Assembly (NCBI GenBank): GCA_019113915.1
Contig: DXGM01000027.1
Span: 78,767 to 142,766, forward strand
Length of the DNA: 64,000 bases
DNA from: Candidatus Gordonibacter avicola
GTDB lineage: Bacteria; Actinomycetota; Coriobacteriia; Coriobacteriales; Eggerthellaceae
Direction: 5' to 3'
Shown here: positions 16,033 through 24,270 of the stretch, one piece after another
Layout: each line of letters begins with the position of its first letter
How positions within the stretch are numbered: position 1 is the stretch's first letter
Made by a program: the position numbers and the translations under genes
The notes under the pieces: generated by a model
Told to the model about the DNA's origin: nothing
Seen by the model: the letters and a program-made list of their open reading frames with translations, nothing else
The model's database searches: none

Positions 16033-17141
16033 TACGCCGGTTCTTGCTGCGTGATGCAGTGGATGTTGCCGCCGCCGTAGGCTATCTCGCGGGTGTCTAC
16101 GCCGACGATTTCGCGGTCGGGGAACATGGCTTGGACCTGTTCAACGGCCAGATCGTCGTACTCGTCGCCGTATTGCGGGAAGATGATGGCGTCGTTCACA
16201 ATGAGGAAGTTCATGTAGGACGCGATGGCGTAGTCCTCGGTTGTGCGGGGCAGCGTGCCCTCCACGACGTCGATGGCGTCCACTTCTTCCTGCGACATAT
16301 ACGTAGGCACCTTCGGCATGGTGAGCTTGTGCACCTTCAGCTGGCGACCCTTGGCATCCGTGGCGTTCGACAGCGTCTCGTAGGCGGCATGCGCTGCCTC
16401 GTAGAACGGGTTGTCCTCGTCGTCGGTCCAGATGCAGGCCACCTCGCCCGGACGCACAAAGCACGCCACGTCGTCGATGTGACCGTTCGTTTCCTCCGGG
16501 TCGATGCCATCCTTGATCCAGATGACCTTCTCCACGTTGAGGTATTCGCGCAGGTAGCCCTCAATGTCTTCCTTCGACAGCTCCGGGTTGCGGCCCTCGG
16601 AGAGCAGGCACATCTCGGTGGTGATAACGGTGCCTTCGCCGTCCACGTGAATGGAGCCGCCTTCCAGCACAAACGTGTCGGGACGGTAGCGCACCGCACC
16701 CGCCAGGTCGGCCACCTTCACGCCCACAAGCGCGTCCTGATCCCATGGGAAGTACAAGCCATCGACCAAACCACCCCAGGCGTTGAAGTGCCAGTGCACT
16801 GCACGCACGTCGCCATCGTCGTTCTTCACGAACGTGGGGCCGCAGTCGCGAATCCACGCATCATCCGAGGTCATCTCAATCACGAGCACATTCTCGTCCT
16901 CGGACATGGCGAAGCGAGCCGCCTCGTAGTCCTCCGGCTTCGCGCCAATCACCACGGGCTCGAAACGGGCGATAGCGCGCGCCACGTTGGCGTAGGCCTT
17001 CTGCGCTGGTTTCGCACCGTCGCGCCAGTTGTCGGGGCGGTGCGGCCACAGCATCCAAATGCGCTTCTGCGGCTCGAACTCACCGGGCATGCGGTAGCCG
17101 TCTTTGCGCGGCGTGGACTGCTCTTCATAAATGGTTTCCAT
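16032..17141 (-). CDS. aguA: Agmatine deiminase
   Basis: Hydrolyses agmatine to N-carbamoylputrescine and ammonia. The protein has 369 residues and the pentein fold of the PPAD/agmatine deiminase family. The N-terminal DGYRMPGEFEPQKRIWMLWPHRPDNWR is the standard family opening. Substrate and catalytic residues lie in MTSDDAWIRDCGPTF, EGGSIHVDGEGT, TNGHIDDVACFV and the terminal GGGNIHCITQQ, whose Cys (about residue 362) is the nucleophile. SD GAAAGGACC precedes ATG 17141. It is the last gene of a minus-strand operon with an APC antiporter and putrescine carbamoyltransferase, the classic agmatine catabolic set. Confidence 0.97.
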   Translation of the reverse strand: METIYEEQSTPRKDGYRMPGEFEPQKRIWMLWPHRPDNWRDGAKPAQKAYANVARAIARFEPVVIGAKPEDYEAARFAMSEDENVLVIEMTSDDAWIRDCGPTFVKNDDGDVRAVHWHFNAWGGLVDGLYFPWDQDALVGVKVADLAGAVRYRPDTFVLEGGSIHVDGEGTVITTEMCLLSEGRNPELSKEDIEGYLREYLNVEKVIWIKDGIDPEETNGHIDDVACFVRPGEVACIWTDDEDNPFYEAAHAAYETLSNATDAKGRQLKVHKLTMPKVPTYMSQEEVDAIDVVEGTLPRTTEDYAIASYMNFLIVNDAIIFPQYGDEYDDLAVEQVQAMFPDREIVGVDTREIAYGGGNIHCITQQEPA

Positions 17142-17186
17142 ACGAATGGTCCTTTCGTTAGCAAAGTCTATAGTACCTGATAAGCG

Positions 17187-18689
17187 CTACACCAAGTCGC
17201 GCGGCTCACGGCCGATAAGCATCTCTTCCTCCATCGGTACTTCCTCAGAGGGCGGCATCTCTTCGTAGCCGTGTGCCACATCGAATGCCATCGGGTCGCC
17301 GTGCGTGCCCATGCCGCCGTAATCGTCATCGCGCCCGCGCGCCGACAGCACGCGCACGATCTCGCCTAGAATGACGAACGCAATCACGCCGATGAGCATG
17401 GGGATCTTCCCCATTTCCTCGGGCGAGCCGTTCAGCGGCACGATGGTGGCAATAATGGCCAGCACCAGCAGCACCACGGGCAGCCAGGCAACCACCAGCA
17501 GAAGGCCGCGGCCGCCGGGCACCTTAAACACGCGATTCGCGGTGGGGTCGACCGAGCGCAGCTTGAGGAACGCCGGGAACATGGGAATGTAGCTGATCAG
17601 CAAGAACACAATGTTCATGGAGAAGAAAATCCAGAAGAACCCGTCAAGTCCCACCAGCTCCATAAGTGGCGACAGCAGCACCAGCACGCTCGCCACAATG
17701 CCGTTGATGATAGCGGCACCCGTCGGCATACCGCTTTTCGCGCTTTCGTGGGCAAACGGCTTCGGCATGTTCTTCTTGCGCGCGGCATGCTCGGCCACGA
17801 AGTTAACGCCGAACGACCAACTCACCATGTTGCCGAACAGCGTGATAAGGAACACAATGCCCACTACGATGAACAGCACGCTGCCGAACCCGGACATGAT
17901 GCCCACGGCGTCCATGATGCCCGAATCGAGCGAGATATCCATGGCGGGAATAGCCGCCGCAATGCCGAACGAGCTGAACAGGTACAGCGCCGCAATGGCA
18001 ATACCACCTGCGATAATAGCTTTGGGTATTTGCTTGCTGGGGTTCTCCATGGAGCCCACGTACGTGGTGATAACCTCAAAGCCCATAAAGTTGAACAGAA
18101 TAATGGACAAATACGTGAGGCTGTTCGAGTCGAGCGACGGCAGGAACGTGGCCGGTGCCATATCGTTCGCGAAGCCGTAGTTCACGGCGTACCAAATGCC
18201 CAAGCCGCCCACCACTAGCGCGATGGCCACCTTGAGCACGGCCGCCAGGTTCAAAATCCACGCCGAGTCCGACACTTTCGAGAAGCTGAGGAACACCACA
18301 ATCCAGATGAACGCCAGCTCAATGGCAAGCGATGGCAACAAATCCAACTCCACGCCGGTGATCATGGTGATAGTCTCGGGGAACAAAAACGCCAGCGAGG
18401 CCATCCACAGCGGGAAGTTGATCCAGTAGTACCAGCTCACGCGGCTGCCCCACTTGTCACCGAACGCGCGACGCACCCAGTCGTAGAGGCCGCCCTCGTC
18501 GTCGTAAGTGGTGCCAAGCTCACTCACCACCAGGCCGTACGGCAGCAAAAACGCGATGATGAGGAAAATCCACCAGAAGAACTGCGAGTTACCAATAGCC
18601 GCAGCCGGAGCCGCCGCCTCCGCCACGAACACGACCGTGATAACCGAGAGGATCGCGTCTATCAGGCGGAATTTCTTGTTTTTTGCCAT
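17187..18689 (-). CDS. APC-family amino acid/polyamine antiporter, probable agmatine-putrescine exchanger
   Basis: A 500-residue protein with 12 hydrophobic segments and a 50-residue acidic C-terminal tail (EEMPPSEEVPMEEEM). The APC opening is KKFRLIDAILSVITVVFVAEAAAPAAAIG, and ILFNFMGFEVITTYVGSMENPSKQIPKAI is the usual substrate-helix region. Position between aguA and the carbamoyltransferase gene argues that it exchanges external agmatine for putrescine (AguD role), an inference from context. Other APC substrates cannot be excluded. It starts 15 bases after the carbamoyltransferase stop. Confidence 0.85.
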   Translation of the reverse strand: MAKNKKFRLIDAILSVITVVFVAEAAAPAAAIGNSQFFWWIFLIIAFLLPYGLVVSELGTTYDDEGGLYDWVRRAFGDKWGSRVSWYYWINFPLWMASLAFLFPETITMITGVELDLLPSLAIELAFIWIVVFLSFSKVSDSAWILNLAAVLKVAIALVVGGLGIWYAVNYGFANDMAPATFLPSLDSNSLTYLSIILFNFMGFEVITTYVGSMENPSKQIPKAIIAGGIAIAALYLFSSFGIAAAIPAMDISLDSGIMDAVGIMSGFGSVLFIVVGIVFLITLFGNMVSWSFGVNFVAEHAARKKNMPKPFAHESAKSGMPTGAAIINGIVASVLVLLSPLMELVGLDGFFWIFFSMNIVFLLISYIPMFPAFLKLRSVDPTANRVFKVPGGRGLLLVVAWLPVVLLVLAIIATIVPLNGSPEEMGKIPMLIGVIAFVILGEIVRVLSARGRDDDYGGMGTHGDPMAFDVAHGYEEMPPSEEVPMEEEMLIGREPRDLV

Positions 18690-18704
18690 AGGGAGGCTCC
18701 TCTC

Positions 18705-19736
18705 CTACGCCGTTGCCGCTTTGCCGATTTTCTCCAGCAACTCGTTCACGCGGTCGCGGGCGGCGTTGGCTGCGGTTTCGTCGGCGGGCAGGTCGGGGCA
18801 GAAGTACGCCAGCAGACCGCGGATGGAGTGCTTGCGGTTCTCGGCCTCGTCCCAGCAGATGGAGTTCGGGCCGTCGATAACCTCGTCCACCACTTCTTCG
18901 CCGCGCGAAGCGGGCAGGCAGTGCATGAACTTCGCGTCCGGGCCGGCCAGCTCCATGAGTTCGGGCGTGACCTGGTATGTCGGGTAGAAGATAGCCATGC
19001 GCTCTTCCTGCGACAACTCCGCGTCGTACAGGCCGTACCACACATCGGTGTACACGAAGTCGGCGCCCTTCACGGCCTCGCGGTCGTCGGTCACCGTCAC
19101 GCTGCCGCCGGACGTTTCGCAGTTCTTCCGGCCGATGGCCAGCAGCTCCTCACCAATCTGGTGGCCCTTCGGACCGTACTGCACGAAGTCCATGCCCATC
19201 TTCGAGCAGATGAACATCTCGGACACGCACACCTGCGTGGCGTCGCCCACGAACACCATCTTGCAATCCTCGATGCGCTTACCCTCGGGCAGGTGCTCCA
19301 TCATGGTCATGAGGTCGCCCATCTCCTGCGTGGGATGGTTGTAGTCCGACATACCGTTGATAACGGGGCACGGCGCGTATTTCGCGAGGTTCACCAGGTC
19401 TTCGTGGCGGTCGACGCGCGCCATGAGAATGTCCAGCAAGCGTCCCATGACGCGGGCGGAGTCCTCAAAAGTTTCGTGTCCGCCCAGCTGAATGGTGCCA
19501 GGCGCGAAAAATTCGCCCGCGCCGCCGAGGTCGGTCATGGCCGTTTCGAACGAGATGCGCGTGCGGGTGGACACCTGCTGGAAGATCATGCCCAGCGAGC
19601 GGTGCTTCAGGATGAGCGGGTAGGAGCCTGCCGCAATCATCTCCTTCATCGCGCGCGAAAGGTCGATGATGTCAAGCAGTTCCTCCTTCGTAAAATCGTT
19701 GGTGTCGAGAAAGTCTTTCTTTGACGAACGTGCCAT
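18705..19736 (-). CDS. ptcA: Putrescine carbamoyltransferase
   Basis: Phosphorolysis of carbamoylputrescine to putrescine and carbamoyl phosphate. The protein has 343 residues. The carbamoyl phosphate loop is [23 protein letters not shown] and [12 protein letters not shown] complete the active site. The wording [47 protein letters not shown] and the extended C-terminal helix match enterococcal putrescine carbamoyltransferase more closely than ornithine carbamoyltransferase. SD AGGAGG lies 5 bases before ATG 19736. Carbamate kinase, the usual fourth gene of the pathway, is not in this operon, so ATP recovery must use a gene elsewhere. Confidence 0.95.
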   Translation of the reverse strand: MARSSKKDFLDTNDFTKEELLDIIDLSRAMKEMIAAGSYPLILKHRSLGMIFQQVSTRTRISFETAMTDLGGAGEFFAPGTIQLGGHETFEDSARVMGRLLDILMARVDRHEDLVNLAKYAPCPVINGMSDYNHPTQEMGDLMTMMEHLPEGKRIEDCKMVFVGDATQVCVSEMFICSKMGMDFVQYGPKGHQIGEELLAIGRKNCETSGGSVTVTDDREAVKGADFVYTDVWYGLYDAELSQEERMAIFYPTYQVTPELMELAGPDAKFMHCLPASRGEEVVDEVIDGPNSICWDEAENRKHSIRGLLAYFCPDLPADETAANAARDRVNELLEKIGKAATA

Positions 19737-19961
19737 CGGTTCCTCCTATCGGAATGGGAATGAGGTCGCTTCCCGATGATTCTCCCTGTCGCGCCGCGCG
19801 TCTCGACTGCTGCGCGGCGGGTTGACGACGAGGCGTTGTCCGTCCATCATGGGGGCGTTACCAACCAAGTGGGAGCGACCGCGCCTGCATCTGGCCTGAT
19901 GGGCGAGGAGCGTCCCTCAGGCTGACCCGCGCGATAAACGCAAAAGGAGGCGAAAACCACT
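19737..19961. promoter_or_regulatory. Divergent intergenic region between ptcA and the MerR gene
   Basis: About 225 GC-rich bases. Includes an inverted pair GCCGCGC and GCGCGGC near 19795-19825. I see no clear MerR-type 19-bp-spaced promoter, but the divergent layout would allow the MerR protein to control both directions. No gene seen inside. Confidence 0.35.
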
Positions 19962-20762
19962 ATGAAGTCAGGGGAACTTGCCCAGCTAGCAGGCGTCACT
20001 GTGCGCGCCCTGCGCCACTACCACGCCATCGGTCTCTTGCCCGAACCACCCCGCGGAGAAAACGGGTATCGGGATTACACGGTGGAAGACCTCGCGCACG
20101 TGCTTCGCATAAAAAGGCTCGCCTCCCTGGGGTTTTCGCTTGATCGCATCGGCGAGGTGCTGGAAGAGATGGACGCGCATCCGACTGATGGCGCAGGCTC
20201 ACGTACCAGCGATGCCCTTGACGAACTCGACCGCGAGCTGGCTTTGCAGATAGAGCGCTTGCAGGAACAGCGAAGCACCATTGAGCTGCTCAAACGCGAG
20301 CAGCTTGATCCAGACCTGCCCATTCGGTTCGCACGCGCCATAAAAACGCTCATGAGTGGACCGCGGGCAGACTCGCCCATCGCAAAAGCCGATCACACTG
20401 CGATGCTGTTAGCCGGGCACCTGTACACCGAAGAAGACTTGGCCGAACTTGAACGCGTGGTTGCAACCATTGAAGAACTCAACCTGATGGAGCAGCTGCG
20501 TGCGCTGCAAAAGCGTGTCGACGAACTTGCGCCCGATGCTTCGCAGGAAGAGCAAGACAACCTCGTGAAAGATATCGAGGCCACCATGATTCCCCTGATT
20601 GACTGCTTCTCCTACGAAAACTGGGAAGGCGATTACGAACCGACGGAACTGTTGATGATAGAAGCGCTGCACCGAGGTCTCAACGAAGCACAAGCCCAGG
20701 TAAGCGACCGCATAGAACGCATACTGGAAGACCGCATCCTTGCGAAAAAGGCCGACTCGTAG
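19962..20762 (+). CDS. MerR-family transcriptional regulator
   Basis: A 266-residue protein. The N-terminal winged helix is MKSGELAQLAGVTVRALRHYHAIGLLPEP, then NGYRDYTVEDLAHVLRIKRLASLGFSLDRIGEVL. It is followed by a coiled-coil (residues about 85-125) and a C-terminal all-helical effector domain without the cysteines of metal-sensing members. It resembles TipA-like and multidrug MerR regulators in layout. SD AAAAGGAGG precedes the ATG. It is divergent from the agmatine operon and convergent with an MFS gene; either could be its target. Effector unknown. Confidence 0.88.
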   Translation: MKSGELAQLAGVTVRALRHYHAIGLLPEPPRGENGYRDYTVEDLAHVLRIKRLASLGFSLDRIGEVLEEMDAHPTDGAGSRTSDALDELDRELALQIERLQEQRSTIELLKREQLDPDLPIRFARAIKTLMSGPRADSPIAKADHTAMLLAGHLYTEEDLAELERVVATIEELNLMEQLRALQKRVDELAPDASQEEQDNLVKDIEATMIPLIDCFSYENWEGDYEPTELLMIEALHRGLNEAQAQVSDRIERILEDRILAKKADS

Positions 20763-20779
20763 TCGAGCCGGCCCACATA

Positions 20780-22021
20780 TTAGACCAATTTTTTCCAAGC
20801 AATAACGGTGAGCACCAAACCGAACGCGTACAGCGGCACAGCCGTGCAGCGAGCCGCCAAAGCCCACTCGCCCATGCCCGCGACCAGAGCCCCCAACACT
20901 GTCGTTCCGAGAAACATGCCAACATTTTGCATGAGTGCCAGCACCGCAGAAGCGCCAGCCACCTTATCCGGCGACATCATTTCTGCCACCGAAGCATAAA
21001 TCATGGAAGGTGTTGCGTTCTCGCCAAGTGCCAGCAAAATAATGACGGGAATGAACAGCGGCAGACTATCAACGGAGAACACAAACCAGGAATAGATCAT
21101 GCCTGCGATCCAACCTACTAAAAGCACCAGCCGACGCGAATGCACTCGATCGGATACCTTACCCGAAAGCACCGCGAATACCGAGCCGATCACCGCGCCC
21201 GAAGTCACAATGATGCCCGCCACGGTGAGAGCAACATCAAACGTGTCAAACACGTAGGTGCTGAAGAATCCTTCTATCGACATTGACGCCGCCGCATAGG
21301 CAAACATCATAATGCCCAAGAGCCACACCACTGGCAACTTAAGGGCTGCAGTGATATGCGGCACCGGTAGTTCCTCGCGCACCGAATCATCAATGGCAAC
21401 GGGCTGCTCGTCATCATCAAACACAAACGTTGGAGCACGATAGAGTAGAGCAAAGAGAACGAGTACTATGGCATCGAATACCAATGTCGCCCACCATACC
21501 GAATGCCACGACCCGGTGATATCGAAAATTCCCGTAAACAACGTGGGACCTACAATAAACGAAACAGTCACCCAGATAGCCCATATACCTAAGGGTAATC
21601 CACGTTTCGAAGGAGCAAACCACGGGGAGATGGCCACCACACCAACCACCCCCATAATCCCCATGCCAGCCCCTTCCAGCACTCTACTAACCATAAACGC
21701 AGGCACATCGGCAGACAACACGCCCACCAAGCCTCCCACCAGCGCCAAAAGCAGCGAAGCGATTCCCACCTTGTGCACACCAAACCGATTCACAATGCCC
21801 GCTGCTGGAAACGCCATAACTATTCCCAACACATAAAACAACGACATGATGGTGCCCATGAAGGCCTCATCAATGCCAAACGATGCCATCAAAACAGGAC
21901 TGAGTGCCGTCACTTTAACCATGTTCAGCGGCGCGACGAAACCACAAAGCCACACGACGGCAAGCACGACCCAGCCGTACCGGTTGGGCCCACGCGTCGG
22001 TGTATCAATTAAACCAGACAC
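20780..22021 (-). CDS. MFS transporter (paralogue 1 of a tandem pair)
   Basis: A 413-residue, 12-helix major facilitator. The start was set at GTG 22021 because AAGGAGG lies 6 bases upstream; the frame extends to 22051 without support. Family features: GWVVLAVVWLCGFVAPLNMVKV in helix 1, WFAPSKRGLPLGIWAIWV (motif A-like loop and helix 5), and LMQNVGMFLGTTVLG late in the protein. It is clearly related to the next gene (22125-23372), sharing NMVKVTAL and APxKRGLPxGIW, so the two arose by tandem duplication. Co-oriented downstream of a molybdoenzyme and ferredoxin, it probably moves that enzyme's substrate or product. Confidence 0.88.
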   Translation of the reverse strand: MSGLIDTPTRGPNRYGWVVLAVVWLCGFVAPLNMVKVTALSPVLMASFGIDEAFMGTIMSLFYVLGIVMAFPAAGIVNRFGVHKVGIASLLLALVGGLVGVLSADVPAFMVSRVLEGAGMGIMGVVGVVAISPWFAPSKRGLPLGIWAIWVTVSFIVGPTLFTGIFDITGSWHSVWWATLVFDAIVLVLFALLYRAPTFVFDDDEQPVAIDDSVREELPVPHITAALKLPVVWLLGIMMFAYAAASMSIEGFFSTYVFDTFDVALTVAGIIVTSGAVIGSVFAVLSGKVSDRVHSRRLVLLVGWIAGMIYSWFVFSVDSLPLFIPVIILLALGENATPSMIYASVAEMMSPDKVAGASAVLALMQNVGMFLGTTVLGALVAGMGEWALAARCTAVPLYAFGLVLTVIAWKKLV

Positions 22022-22124
22022 GAGATCCCTCCTTATGCCCGCCCTACCCACATCGGCAAACAGAAATCAACCACTACCGCGCACAGCCCTGAATACCGAT
22101 GCGAGGCGGGAGGCGCTTAGTTGC

Positions 22125-23372
22125 TTACTTAACCCTCTTCCAGAACAGCAGTGCCACCACAATGACCAGGGCATAAAGCGGAACGGCCACATAATGGGCA
22201 CCCACCGCCCAGCCAAGATTGCTCACCACGGTGCCAATGAGTGTTGTCCCTATAAGCATGCCCAGATTCTGCATGAACGCAAGAATTGCCGACCCCGCCG
22301 GTAGCGCCTCTTCGGGACATCCCTTTGCCAAAATGGTGAACAGCATAGCGGGTCCACCACCTTCGGCAATGCCAATGCATATGACGATGAAGATATACAC
22401 CGCAAGATTGGTGGTCTGAAAAGCGATCCAGGAATAGATGAGACCAAACACCACCGTTACCACCAATATGAGCTTAGTCTTGCCGGTCACGTCCGATAGC
22501 TTCCCCAGCAGGATAGAGAACACCACACCAGCAACGGCACCACCCGAAGCCACAAGGTTGGCAATGGTCAAGGAAGCGTCGAGGTTCTCAAAAATATACG
22601 TTGGTAGGAAGTTCTCGATAGCCATTTGAGCACCGCACATAAACAGCATAGCAATGGCCGCACAAAGAACCGCTGGCGCCTTGAAAGCGGTTCGATACGC
22701 GCCCTTGGGCACCTCGCCTTGAAGGTCTCCGTCGGTATGATCAACACGATTCCCCTGTTCATCAAATGAGAAGTTTGCATCGCGATACAGAACCAAAAAC
22801 ACCACGAGAATCACGGCGTCAAATACAACGTTAATCCACCAGACGGGCTGCCACTCCCCCAGAGAATCGAACATGCCTGCGAACAACAGTGGCCCCACGA
22901 TAAAAGCCACCGCAACCCAAATGCCCCAAATACCCATCGGCAAACCGCGCTTAGCAGGCGCAAACCAGGCGGATATGGCCGGAATGCCCGCAACGGCCAG
23001 CAAGCCCCAGCTCACACCTTCAAGCGCGCGCGACACCATAAACACGGAAAGGTCATTCCCACTTACCACACCGAGAACGCCACCAGCTATTTCGAAAACC
23101 AGGGCGATGACCACGGTTTTGCGGATACCCAGCTTCTTCATGATGCCTGCTGCAGGGAAGGCAAAGACACAGCCCATAATGTAGAACATCGACATAACCC
23201 ACGACACGCTTGCTTCATCAATCATGAACCACTCCATGATGGGCGCAGCGAGTGCAGTGACCTTTACCATATTCGCCGGCGCGGTGAACGCCGCAAGCCA
23301 CACCACTATCAGTACGACCCAGGCGTACCAGTGAGGCAAATTCTTTTTATTGGGTGCTGCCTGATTAGCCAT
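22125..23372 (-). CDS. MFS transporter (paralogue 2 of a tandem pair)
   Basis: A 415-residue, 12-helix major facilitator. ATG 23372 lies only 2 bases after the stop of the FKBP gene, with AAGGGG overlapping that stop, so the genes are translationally linked. Conserved phrases: WLAAFTAPANMVKVTALA, WFAPAKRGLPMGIWGIWVAVAFIVGP, and GLIYSWIAF near helix 9. The pair resembles the oxalate/formate and aromatic-acid antiporter branches of MFS, but the substrate cannot be read. Having two close paralogues in one operon suggests import and export, or two related aromatic substrates (inference). Confidence 0.88.
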   Translation of the reverse strand: MANQAAPNKKNLPHWYAWVVLIVVWLAAFTAPANMVKVTALAAPIMEWFMIDEASVSWVMSMFYIMGCVFAFPAAGIMKKLGIRKTVVIALVFEIAGGVLGVVSGNDLSVFMVSRALEGVSWGLLAVAGIPAISAWFAPAKRGLPMGIWGIWVAVAFIVGPLLFAGMFDSLGEWQPVWWINVVFDAVILVVFLVLYRDANFSFDEQGNRVDHTDGDLQGEVPKGAYRTAFKAPAVLCAAIAMLFMCGAQMAIENFLPTYIFENLDASLTIANLVASGGAVAGVVFSILLGKLSDVTGKTKLILVVTVVFGLIYSWIAFQTTNLAVYIFIVICIGIAEGGGPAMLFTILAKGCPEEALPAGSAILAFMQNLGMLIGTTLIGTVVSNLGWAVGAHYVAVPLYALVIVVALLFWKRVK

Positions 23373-23374
23373 AA

Positions 23375-23854
23375 TTATCCCCTTACCCTCTTGCCATCCA
23401 CCCGCTGCGCCTCCAGAGCAGAGCGCTCGTTCACTGCAAGCAGCGTCACTTCATACGAAAGATCCTTTCCCGCATGCGGATGGTTAAAATCCAGCACGAG
23501 TACGTCGTGTTCGATACTGCGCACGTAGGCCGTAGCGGGAAGTGCCGAACGGTCACTCTGCACCTCAATAAAGGTACCCTGCTCCACATCCTGCCACCGC
23601 GGCATGGCTATGAGAGGAAACGAGCGCACTGCCTCGCTATCCACTTCCCCAAAGCCATACCGAGCGGGAACCTCTACGCGACGCGTCTCCCCTGGAGTCA
23701 TGTCAAATAATGCCTGTTCAATGGGAGGAAACACGCTCCCATTTCCCAAGATTACTTCCAGCGGGTTACCGGTTTCCCTCACGTCATAGAACGCGGCATC
23801 CTGTGCACACGTACCTCGATATGCTATGCGCACCTTGTCTCCCGGCTTATTCAT
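23375..23854 (-). CDS. SlyD-like FKBP-type peptidyl-prolyl isomerase
   Basis: A 159-residue protein. The start was set at ATG 23854 with GAAGGA 8 bases upstream; the frame continues upstream through the intergenic space without support. Layout is that of short SlyD: FKBP half 1 (VRIAYRGTCAQDAAFYDVRETGNPLEVILGNG, with IEQALFDMTPGE), a chaperone insert-in-flap segment (ARYGFGEVDSEAV, FPLIAMPRW), then FKBP half 2 ending in DFNHPHAGKDLSYEVTLLAV. It lacks the His/Cys-rich metal-binding tail of E. coli SlyD. Its place between the ferredoxin and transporter genes suggests a dedicated folding or maturation role for the adjacent molybdoenzyme. Confidence 0.85.
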   Translation of the reverse strand: MNKPGDKVRIAYRGTCAQDAAFYDVRETGNPLEVILGNGSVFPPIEQALFDMTPGETRRVEVPARYGFGEVDSEAVRSFPLIAMPRWQDVEQGTFIEVQSDRSALPATAYVRSIEHDVLVLDFNHPHAGKDLSYEVTLLAVNERSALEAQRVDGKRVRG

Positions 23855-23919
23855 GTTGTTTTTCCTTCCCCATGGGACAGCCGCGCCCCACCGCAAAGCG
23901 GGGCGCGGCGCGCTGTGTG

Positions 23920-24270
23920 CTAGCGAGGGATGAACAGAGCTTGCTTTGGCTCGCTCCCCAGCTTCTGAGCCAGTTCCTCCACCGGACCAAATTCCATGCA
24001 CTTCGCTAAGCAGTGGTGCACACACGAAGGTTTCTTTCCTTCAGCGACACGCACCTCGCACAAATCGCACAAGTCAGTGGGAACGGGAATATGATTCCAA
24101 TTAAAATCGTTCCCCATGGTCTCAGACCCCGTCTTTGACCAGGGGCCATCCTTAAGTACTCGGATGCCCCATTCACCCACGGTTAAACCGTGTTCTTCCT
24201 TACACGCCACCTCGCATGATTGGCAGCCCGAACACCACTCGTATGAAATAAGCAATCCGTAGGCAGTCAT
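23920..24270 (-). CDS. 4Fe-4S ferredoxin subunit of molybdoenzyme
   Basis: A 116-residue electron-transfer partner of the molybdoenzyme encoded just upstream. C13, C16, C19 and C23 form one cluster motif (WCSGCQSCEVAC), and LCDLCEVRVAEGKKPSC with HHC forms a second. It is much shorter than DmsB-type subunits, which carry four clusters. The ATG overlaps the stop of the large subunit gene (TGATG), so translation is coupled. The same size and layout recur in the ferredoxin at 33670-34011. No signal peptide; probably cytoplasmic. Confidence 0.93.
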   Translation of the reverse strand: MTAYGLLISYEWCSGCQSCEVACKEEHGLTVGEWGIRVLKDGPWSKTGSETMGNDFNWNHIPVPTDLCDLCEVRVAEGKKPSCVHHCLAKCMEFGPVEELAQKLGSEPKQALFIPR

